Positions 51,093-59,000 of a DNA stretch of 64,000 bases are shown in pieces. The notes under the pieces are model-generated. The model was not told where the DNA came from. It saw nothing but the letters and a program-made list of their open reading frames with translations, and made no database searches. Position 1 is the stretch's first letter, and each line of letters opens with the position of its first letter. Where the stretch lies: the NCBI RefSeq assembly GCF_002243515.1, contig NZ_CP022657.1, positions 2,099,001 through 2,163,000 of the forward strand, in the 5' to 3' direction. A program made the position numbers and the translations under genes. This DNA is from Tumebacillus algifaecis. GTDB taxonomy: Bacteria > Bacillota > Bacilli > Tumebacillales > Tumebacillaceae.

Positions 51093-52672
51093 TGGCGGGC
51101 ATTGGGTTTACCCTGCGCAAAGCGCTCGGCAACATGGGCCTGCAAGGAAAATGGCGAGTCTACAGCGCTGCGGCATTTGTGGCGGCCGGACCGTGGCTTT
51201 TGACGTTGATCTCGCTATTCCTGTTATTGTCATGGAGCAAGGCGTTCGGGCTGCAAAATGATCAGCGCGACCTGTTTTTTGCGACGATCACCTATGCGAT
51301 GATCAGTTCCAACTTGATCTCGACGACCGCACAGTTCTTTTTGACCCGTTATCTGGCCGATGCGTTGTATGTGGAGGCGCCAGAAAGGCTGTTGAGCGGC
51401 TTTACTGGTGTCTATCTGTACACGGGTATTGCTTCGCTGGTGTTGTCAATTGCGATGCAGTGGTTTTTACCTCTGCCGATCGCTTATAAGATCTGGACGG
51501 TCGTGCTAACCGTGATCTTGACTCAGCTCGGCCTGATCATGATCCTGCTGTCGGCCGCCAAAGCGTACTGGGACATCGCGCGAGGCTTTTTGCTCGGGCT
51601 GTTATCGCTTGGCTTGATGGCGCTGGTCTACGGCATCTACATGAAAATGGCTGGGTTGAAGGCCGATCAGACGGTGGTGCTCGGCATGTTTACGCTCGGT
51701 CAGGGCGTCGCCTTTTTCTGGCTGGGTAGCGTGGTCGTTCGCGATTTTCCAGGTCAAATTCCGGTGCTGTATGAGGTGAAACCGCAATTTAAGCGCTATC
51801 CGGAACTGATCGGGATCGGGTTCTTTTACGCGATGTCATTGTGGATCGACAACGGGATGTATTGGCTGTCCGAGGGCAGCTTGCTCGTCGGTGGCAGTTA
51901 TCTGTTGTCACCGGGGTATGATTTGGCCAAGTTTTGGACGTTTTTGGCGTTGATTCCGGCGTTTACTCTGTTTTCGGTCAACGTCGAGACCGAATTTTAC
52001 AAGGTGTTCCGGCGTTTCTATGATGCGATCGAAGGTGGGGACACGCTGGCTCCGGTGCGCATGTTCGAAGAGGAATTGCGCATGGAGACCAAAGCGGCTC
52101 TGCTGAGGATGATGAAAATTCAAGCGTTCGTGGCGATGCTCGCATGGGTGTTTGCCCAGCAGGTGAAGCATATCTATCCGAACGTGATCGATATTTTTCA
52201 GTGGACGATCATCGGTTCGGTGCCGCATATGGTCTGGATCACCGCCTTTTTGCTCTTGCTGTATTTTGATGCGCGCAAGCAGGCGATGTGGGCGGCGGGC
52301 ATTGCGATGCTGGCCTTGTTTGTGGGCGGTGAAGTGGCGGTCCGATTCCATTGGTCACCAGGTGCGGGCTATCTGCTCGGGACGGTGCTGATGCTTGTGG
52401 TGACGCTTTGGCTGTTGAATCGCCAATTGGATCGACTGCTGTTTTATGCGTTCTATGACCCAAATGGGGTGCGCAAGCGCTGGCTACCTCCGGCCGCGAA
52501 ACCGAACATTCAACAGCAACGCCTTGGCTATCCCGTGCTCGATGCAGAGGAAGAAGAGCGATTTATCCAACGCCAGGAGGAAGAGAATAGGTGGTATCAG
52601 GGGATGACGCTTCCGTCACGCAAAAAAAAGCACAGCCGCAAGCAGGCAAAGGAGGACGAAAGCGGTAAATGA
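51092..52672 (+). CDS. pelG: Pel exopolysaccharide exporter
   Basis: A 526-residue membrane protein with about 12 helices of the MOP/polysaccharide-flippase type. GIGFTLRKALGNMGLQGKWR at the start is a PelG signature and LIGIGFFYAMSLWIDNGMYW is a conserved internal block. PelG moves the growing Pel chain across the membrane with PelD, PelE and PelF. The C-terminal tail is long, charged and basic (RKKKHSRKQAKED). It overlaps pelF by one base and rluD by four (ATGA). Confidence 0.95.
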   Translation: MAGIGFTLRKALGNMGLQGKWRVYSAAAFVAAGPWLLTLISLFLLLSWSKAFGLQNDQRDLFFATITYAMISSNLISTTAQFFLTRYLADALYVEAPERLLSGFTGVYLYTGIASLVLSIAMQWFLPLPIAYKIWTVVLTVILTQLGLIMILLSAAKAYWDIARGFLLGLLSLGLMALVYGIYMKMAGLKADQTVVLGMFTLGQGVAFFWLGSVVVRDFPGQIPVLYEVKPQFKRYPELIGIGFFYAMSLWIDNGMYWLSEGSLLVGGSYLLSPGYDLAKFWTFLALIPAFTLFSVNVETEFYKVFRRFYDAIEGGDTLAPVRMFEEELRMETKAALLRMMKIQAFVAMLAWVFAQQVKHIYPNVIDIFQWTIIGSVPHMVWITAFLLLLYFDARKQAMWAAGIAMLALFVGGEVAVRFHWSPGAGYLLGTVLMLVVTLWLLNRQLDRLLFYAFYDPNGVRKRWLPPAAKPNIQQQRLGYPVLDAEEEERFIQRQEEENRWYQGMTLPSRKKKHSRKQAKEDESGK

Positions 52673-53601
52673 AAGATGAATTGTACTCCTTAACGGTCGA
52701 TGCAGAATTGGCCGGGCGGCAGATCAAAGACGTGCTACAAAAACATTTGAAAATGTCGCGCAAGGTCATTCGCAAGCTGACGCAAGGGCAGGGGGTGCTT
52801 CTCAATGGAGAACCGACTTGGACTTCTTGGCGTTTGGCGGAAGGTGATCAACTGCGCCTGCTCATCCCGGCGGAAGAGTCGGTCGATATTTTACCGGAGC
52901 CGATTCCTTTTCAGCAGGTGTACGAGGATGAGGATGTGCTGGTCGTGGAAAAACGAGCCGGCTTGATCGTGCATCCCACCTCAGGTCACTGGACGGGCAC
53001 GCTGGCGAACGGAGTTGTGTATGATTGGCAACAACGGGGCATCGTTGCCCGCTTTCGCCCTGTGCATCGCATCGACCAGTGGACGTCCGGATTGTTGGTG
53101 ATTGCGAAAAATCATCATGCGCATCAGTTTTTGAGTCGTCAGTTGATGGCACGCACGATCGACCGGGCCTATGAAGCGATCGTCCACGGTGTTTTGGCGC
53201 AGGATGACGGATTGATCGTGGGGCCGATCGGACGCAGCGACGATGATTTTCGAGTGCGCGTGGTTCGTGACGACGGACAGGAGGCGAGCACCGAGTATCG
53301 CGTGACGGAGCGGTTTGCTTTCGGAACGCAGATCGAGCTCAAGTTGCATTCTGGCCGCACACATCAGATTCGTGTGCATATGAAACATATTGGACACCCG
53401 TTGTTTGGAGATGCGATGTACGGCACGACAGACGATGCGGATTGGATCGAGCGACAGGCGCTCCATGCCAAGCGACTCGGATTTGTACATCCGCGCACTG
53501 GGGAGAAAATGTTGTTTGAGTCGCCATTGCCGGAAGAGATGAACGCCTTGGCGCAGAAGCTGCGCCGATCGGATGAGGGAAGGAGTGACACGCGTGTCTG
53601 A
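52669..53601 (+). CDS. RluD-family 23S rRNA pseudouridine synthase
   Basis: A 310-residue RluA/RluD-type enzyme. An N-terminal S4 domain (ELAGRQIKDVLQKHLKMSRK VIRKLTQGQGVLLNG) is followed by the catalytic core: PVHRIDQWTSGLLVIAKN with the nucleophile Asp (family HRLDxxTSG; here Leu is Ile) and HQIRVHMKHIGHPLFGD. It should make pseudouridine in ribosomal RNA. It is translationally coupled to pelG, an odd partner, and overlaps the next gene. Which RNA site it modifies cannot be told. Confidence 0.9.
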   Translation: MKDELYSLTVDAELAGRQIKDVLQKHLKMSRKVIRKLTQGQGVLLNGEPTWTSWRLAEGDQLRLLIPAEESVDILPEPIPFQQVYEDEDVLVVEKRAGLIVHPTSGHWTGTLANGVVYDWQQRGIVARFRPVHRIDQWTSGLLVIAKNHHAHQFLSRQLMARTIDRAYEAIVHGVLAQDDGLIVGPIGRSDDDFRVRVVRDDGQEASTEYRVTERFAFGTQIELKLHSGRTHQIRVHMKHIGHPLFGDAMYGTTDDADWIERQALHAKRLGFVHPRTGEKMLFESPLPEEMNALAQKLRRSDEGRSDTRV

Positions 53602-53848
53602 GATGGAAAAACAGTTTGTGTTGGAGTGCTGTTCGAGCAATGCGTTTTTGGACGATATCCAGACGATCGATTGGCTGTCCAAAACCTATCCGGAACTGGC
53701 GATCGAGCCGGACGGATGTCTGGACCGCTGCGGGATCTGCATGCGCTATGCGTATGTGGTGATCAACGATGATTTTCTTTATGCGAACAGCGTGGAGGAG
53801 CTAAAAGAGCAGATCATCAGCTACATCGAAAATCATCGCCAAGGTTAA
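53594..53848 (+). CDS. DUF1450 small Cys-containing protein (YuzB-like)
   Basis: An 84-residue protein of the DUF1450/YuzB group: FVLECCSSNAF at the start and CLDRCGICMRYAYVVIND, with four or five conserved Cys that could bind metal or an Fe-S cluster. No known activity. I chose GTG 53594, about ten bases from GAAGGAG, over the ATG at 53573 inside rluD. It overlaps the end of rluD, so it ends the pel-rluD transcript. Confidence 0.85.
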   Translation: MSEMEKQFVLECCSSNAFLDDIQTIDWLSKTYPELAIEPDGCLDRCGICMRYAYVVINDDFLYANSVEELKEQIISYIENHRQG

Positions 53849-53905
53849 GCAGACGCCAAACAGTTGTTAGACCAAGGACAGCAGAGCAAGTAAGGGGCTG
53901 GCGAG

Positions 53906-54364
53906 ATGGAGATTCGAGCGGTTGCGGAACACGACTATGCGCATGTGGTACGGGTGGTTAACGACTGGTGGGGTGGACGCTCCATGGCCGACATGCTGCC
54001 TAAGCTGTTTTTTGTGCATTTTCAAGAGACAAGCTTTGTGGTGGAAGATGCAGGGGAAGTGGTCGCTTTTCTGATCGGCTTCGTTTCGCAGACTTTTCCG
54101 CAAGAAGCGTACATACATTTTGTTGGGGTACATCCGCAGTATCGGAAGCAGAAGCTGGGGAAGCGCCTCTATGACCTCTTTTTTGAACGGGTGCGCGAAA
54201 AAGGCTGTACGACTGTACGCTGTGTGACCGCTCCGATGAATCATGGGTCGATTGCTTTTCATACGCAGTTGGGATTCCAGATTGAAAAAGTGGCAGAGGA
54301 TTACGACGGTCGCGGACAAAACCGCGTGCTGTTTGTGAAGAAAGTAGCAGAAACCACCGCTTAG
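53906..54364 (+). CDS. GNAT family N-acetyltransferase
   Basis: A 152-residue acetyl-CoA-dependent transferase. The V-x-P-x-x-R-x-x-x-x-G motif appears as VHPQYRKQKLGKRLYD, and TAPMNHGSIAFHTQLGFQI is the C-terminal GNAT part. Substrate unknown. ATG 53906 with AAGGGG upstream. It converges with, and overlaps by four bases, the YeiH-like gene; the shared end forms a terminator hairpin. Confidence 0.85.
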   Translation: MEIRAVAEHDYAHVVRVVNDWWGGRSMADMLPKLFFVHFQETSFVVEDAGEVVAFLIGFVSQTFPQEAYIHFVGVHPQYRKQKLGKRLYDLFFERVREKGCTTVRCVTAPMNHGSIAFHTQLGFQIEKVAEDYDGRGQNRVLFVKKVAETTA

Positions 54365-54378
54365 AGCGGTGGTTTTTG
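54350..54378. terminator. Bidirectional terminator covering two stop codons
   Basis: AAACCACCGC/GCGGTGGTTT stem with a five-base loop holding the overlapping stop codons of the convergent genes; T-run on the right, A-run partly on the left. Confidence 0.85.
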
Positions 54379-55377
54379 TATGGAGAGCAGGAGAAGGGTC
54401 AGCGCGGAGAGTAGTAGAGAGGTGACGGTGATGATCAACAGCGGGCGAGCCGCTTTTTTGCGTAGATCACCGAGCGAGATGTTGAGTCCGAGGCCCACCA
54501 TCGCCATGGCGAGCAAGAAGGTGGTCAGGGTGGAAATCACGCGCAGGACAGCGTCCGGCAGCGGGAACAGGGTTCCGGCGAGGCTCAACACGAGGAAGCC
54601 AAGCAGGAACCATGGGAACTCGATCGAAGCTGAAGTGCCCTCTTTTTTGCGGAGCCAGAAGAGCAGCAGAAAAGAGAACGGGACGAGCAGTAAGACGCGA
54701 CCGAGTTTGGCGAGCAGGGCCAGCGCCAGCGCATCTTCTCCGGCTGGGGCGGCAGCGAGGGCGACGTGGGCCAGTTCGTGCAAGGAAAGACCGGACCAGA
54801 TGCCGTATACGCTGTCTGAGAACGGAAGCAATGGGCGCAACAGCACATAGCTGACCGAAAATAAGGTCCCGATCAGCGCGATGATGCCGACGGAGAGCGC
54901 CGAATCTTCCTGCTTGCTACGCAAAATCGGAGTGACGGCTGCGATGGCAGCTGCGCCGCAGATTCCAGTCCCGATGCCGAGCAGCAGGGTGAGGGAGAAG
55001 TCTGCTTTCCACCATTTGGCGAGCAGGATGGTCAAGCCGATCGCAAAAAGAATGACAAGAGCGTCGAGGGCCAGCAACGGCAGTCCGTTGCTGAGCAGCA
55101 GGTGGAGATTGAGTTTCAAGCCGTATAGCATGATGGCGATCCGCAGCAGACGCTTGGAGGAAAATTGGATACCGCTGCGCAGTGCTTCGGGATATCCGAA
55201 TTTTTGTCGGTACAGCACGGCGAGCAGGATGGCACAGGCCAGCGGACCGATTTGGCTCAGGCCAGGCAGTTGGGCCAGTCCGAAGCCAAGAAGGGCGAGG
55301 AGTAGCGTAAAGAGGATGCCGGAGACAACCGAGAGACGGGGGTCTCGCTTCAGGGAGTGTTTGGTGATCGTTTCCAT
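54361..55377 (-). CDS. YeiH/UPF0324-type transporter (putative sulfate exporter family)
   Basis: A 338-residue membrane protein of about ten helices. PLACAILLAVLYRQKFGYPE, LLGIGTGICGAAAIAAVTPI and SGLSLHELAHVALAAAPAGE are the conserved YeiH motifs. The family is annotated as putative sulfate exporter; the real substrate is not firmly known. ATG 55377 has GAAGGAC upstream. In many bacteria it sits beside a LysR regulator, which is absent here. Confidence 0.85.
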   Translation of the reverse strand: METITKHSLKRDPRLSVVSGILFTLLLALLGFGLAQLPGLSQIGPLACAILLAVLYRQKFGYPEALRSGIQFSSKRLLRIAIMLYGLKLNLHLLLSNGLPLLALDALVILFAIGLTILLAKWWKADFSLTLLLGIGTGICGAAAIAAVTPILRSKQEDSALSVGIIALIGTLFSVSYVLLRPLLPFSDSVYGIWSGLSLHELAHVALAAAPAGEDALALALLAKLGRVLLLVPFSFLLLFWLRKKEGTSASIEFPWFLLGFLVLSLAGTLFPLPDAVLRVISTLTTFLLAMAMVGLGLNISLGDLRKKAARPLLIITVTSLLLSALTLLLLSIQKPPL

Positions 55378-55500
55378 CTATGAGTCCTTCTTTCATCCAT
55401 GAAGTGGTATCTTGAGTATAGCGTGAGTCCGAATTTTTCTTAAATCGAAAGTCTTTATCCAATTCATAAGGATGTCTTATGGTCGAGAGGGGGACGTTTG

Positions 55501-55863
55501 GTGGTGAAAAAGTGTACGGGTGTGATCTTGCTTGTCGTGATCTTGCTGGCGATAGGACTGATGTTCGCCATGGCAAATCAGAAGTTTGCTGCCGGAGTGG
55601 CGTTGTTTACGGGAGCAGAGCAAGTGCTGGTGGCAGAGTCGGAGCACGGTTCGACCTATCTGGTGCGAGCGGAACAGGGCATGGAGTGGATCAAGGCGCA
55701 TTTGGCGGAACAGGGATGGGCGTATACGGACCAGATGGGGGCTGAGTTGCTTTTCGAGCGTGCAGATGGGCAACGACTTCACGCGTCTGTGCGCAGGTGG
55801 GCAAGATATTTTCAGGAAGTGCAGATCGAAATACCAGAAGCGGTCACATCGACGGGGATGTGA
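55501..55863 (+). CDS. Hypothetical exported protein
   Basis: A 120-residue protein. The N-terminal segment ILLVVILLAIGLMFAMA is an anchor or signal peptide and the rest is a small soluble domain (QGMEWIKAHLAEQGWAYTDQ ...). No family recognised. Start is one of TTG 55498, GTG 55501 or GTG 55504 after GAGGGGG. It is divergent from the YeiH gene and ends in its own terminator. Confidence 0.6.
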   Translation: MVKKCTGVILLVVILLAIGLMFAMANQKFAAGVALFTGAEQVLVAESEHGSTYLVRAEQGMEWIKAHLAEQGWAYTDQMGAELLFERADGQRLHASVRRWARYFQEVQIEIPEAVTSTGM

Positions 55864-55875
55864 TCGCTTTTTTAT
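55839..55875 (+). terminator. Terminator
   Basis: AGCGGTCACATC/GATGTGATCGCT stem with a six-base loop, then TTTTTT; overlaps the stop codon. Confidence 0.9.
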
Positions 55876-56053
55876 TTGCAAATCATCGCCAAAAACACAA
55901 ACGAACGTAATCTTGAGGCGAGCGGTGACCCGTGTTGCATTGTGATCACTTCGAAGTTTGAATTTTTTTGAATAACTTGAAGGTTTCGATCAGGATCAGT
56001 AGGAAGTTGCGGGGTGCATCTGTAATTAAATAGTTAGGAGTTTAGCAGAGAGG

Positions 56054-59000
56054 ATGAGAGAGATGGTTCGTGGGATGTCATCGTTGGTTGAACTGCTGCA
56101 AAAGCGCGCGATTGAGCAGCCGGAGCAGGTCGCTTATACATTATGGAGCGAGAACGGAGAACAAGAGTTGACCTATGCTCAACTCGATCTGCGTGCGCGT
56201 GCGCTGGGTGCGTTGCTGCAGGCGAAAGGCGCGGAGGGAGAACGCGCATTGTTGCTGTACCCGCCGGGGCTCGAGTATGTGGTTGCCTTTTTTGGCTGTT
56301 TGTATGGCGGCGTGCTGGCGGTGCCCGCGTACCCACCGCGGCAAAATGGGAATCTGGGGCGGTTGCAGGCGATCGTGTCCGATGCGGATGCGAAGTTCGC
56401 GCTGACGACGGAGACGATTTTGACGAGCGTGGAAAAACGGTTCGCCGAGTCGCCAGGCATGGAAGCGCTGAAGTGGCTGGTCGCGGAGGAGATCGACCCG
56501 GCTTTGGCCGACCTGTGGATCGAGCCGGATGTAGGGATGGAGACCTTGGCCTTTTTGCAGTATACGTCAGGCTCGACGTCAGCGCCGAAAGGGGTCATGC
56601 TGACACACGGCAATCTGCTGCACAACTTGGAGATGATCGAAGCGGCGTTTGGCACGAGCGCTGAGAGCCGCGGTGTGGTCTGGCTGCCACCGTATCACGA
56701 TATGGGACTGATCGGTGGGATCTTACAGCCGCTGTTTACCGGATATGGAATGACGCTGATGCCACCTGTCGATTTTATTCAAAAGCCGTTGCGCTGGTTG
56801 CAGGCGATTTCGCAGACGAAGGCGACGGTGAGCGGTGGGCCAAATTTTGCGTATGAGCTGTGCCTGCAAAAAATTACGCCGGAGCAACGAGATACGCTGG
56901 ACCTTTCCTCCTGGGAAAACGCATTTACTGGGGCTGAGCCGGTGCGGGCGGAGACATTGGAGCGGTTTGCCGAATTTTTTGCGCCTTGCGGATTTCGAAA
57001 GGAAGCGTTTTATCCGTGCTACGGGCTGGCGGAAGCGACGCTGTTCATTTCAGGCGGTGCGAAGGAGGAACTGCCGCATTTCGAGCGCGTCGAGGCGGCA
57101 GAGTTGACGCAGAATCGAGTGGCCGAAGCGAAGTCGGAGCAATCGTCGCGACTGCTGGTCAGCTGTGGCCATGGGGAGCGCAACGGGCAAAAGGTGCTCA
57201 TCGTCGATGGGGAGAGCGGAGTTCCTTGTGCAGACGGGCAGGTCGGTGAGATTTGGGTTCATGGGCCGAACGTGGCACGCGGCTATTGGAATCGGGAAGC
57301 GCAGACCAAAGATACGTTTCAAGCCGTGCTGGCCACGACGGGAGAAGGGCCGTTTTTGCGAACTGGCGATTTGGGTTTTGCCAAAGATGGCGGAGTGTAT
57401 ATCACCGGGCGAATGAAAGATTTGATCATCATTCGCGGACGGAACTATTACCCTCAAGATCTGGAGTTCACGGTACAGGAAAGCCACGAAGCGGTGCGCA
57501 ACAGCAACGGGGCCGCATTTGCCGTGGAAATCGACGGGGAGGAGCGGCTGGTTGTGGTGCAGGAGCTTGAGCGCGCCCACCGCAAAGGCGACCATGCAGC
57601 GGTGATCGCCAGCATGCGTCAAGCCGTATCGGAGGAGCATCAGCTACAGCTTCATGCGGTGCTACTGATCAAGCCGGCGAGCATTCCGAAGACGTCGAGC
57701 GGGAAAATTCAGCGCTATGCTTGCCGCGACCGCTACCTAGCTGGGACGTTGGAAGTGGTGGCGGGCGAAGCGTGGCAGGGAGCGGTGCAGGAAACGGTCG
57801 TCGAGCCTGCGGTGGAAGTGCGGGTCGAGGACTTGCAACCGATGGCAGAAGGAGAGCGTCAGGCGGCGCTGGAAGCGTTGTTGACGGCAGAGTGTGCGGA
57901 CGTGATGCAGGTCGCACAGAGGGTGATCGAGCCTGAGCGCTCGCTTCATGCACTGGGCATGGACTCGCTGATGGCAGTCGAACTGAAGCATCGGGTGGAG
58001 ACGGCCTTCACCATTGAACTTACGATGGCGGAAGTGCTGGATGGGCCGAGCGTGCGTGAACTGGCGCGGGTGGTGGAGAAACGGGCGTTTGCGGCTGACA
58101 AGCCTGCCGAACGAGCAGTCGAGGCTGTTGTCGGGACAGATGCGAGTCCCGAGCAGGTCGAGTTTCCGCTGACCTATGGACAACAAGCGATGTACTTCAT
58201 GCAGAGCCTAGCACCGGACAGCGGCGCGTACCACATTTCGAATGCGTTGCGCATCGCCCAGGCGTTGGATGTCGAACGCCTGCGTGCGGCGTTCGCTGGA
58301 CTGGTGGCGCGTCATCCGCAATTGCGTGCGCGGTTTGAGATGCAAGAGACGAAGCCTGTTCAGCGCGTGGCAGAGCGGGTGGACGTTTCGTTTGCGACAG
58401 AATCGGCCGCTGAGCTGACAGAAGAGCAACTGATGGCTCAGGTACATGCTGAAGCGAACAGGCCGTTCGATCTGGCAAATGGGCCGATGATTCGGATGAA
58501 GCTCTGGAGCTGTTCTGATTCTGAGCACCTGCTTCTGATCACCGCACATCATATCGCGGTCGATTTCTGGTCGTTCGGTGTGCTGTTGCAAGAGTTTGGC
58601 GAGTTGTATGCGCAGGTGGACGAGCAAAACGGAGCGCAGGAACTGGTGGCGATCGACCGGTATCGCGAATTTGTCCGCGACCAGCAGGAGCTGCTGCAAA
58701 GTGCGGAAGGAACACGCCTGGAGCAGTTCTGGCGGGAACGGGTGGGTAGGGACCTGTCCATGCTACATTTGCCGGGAGATCGTCCTCGTCCGGCGGTGCT
58801 GTCCGATCATGGTGCAGAAGTGTCGTTTGTGTTGCCTGTCGAGCTGACCGAAGCTTTGCGCGCGTTGGCAAAAGAGTTGGGGGCGACGCTGTACGTGGTT
58901 CTGCTGTCGGCGTTTCAAGTGTTGCTCCACCGCTATACTGGGCAGGAGGATGTGGTGATCGGTTCGCCGAGCGCCGGACGCAACGCGGCGAAGTTTGCCG

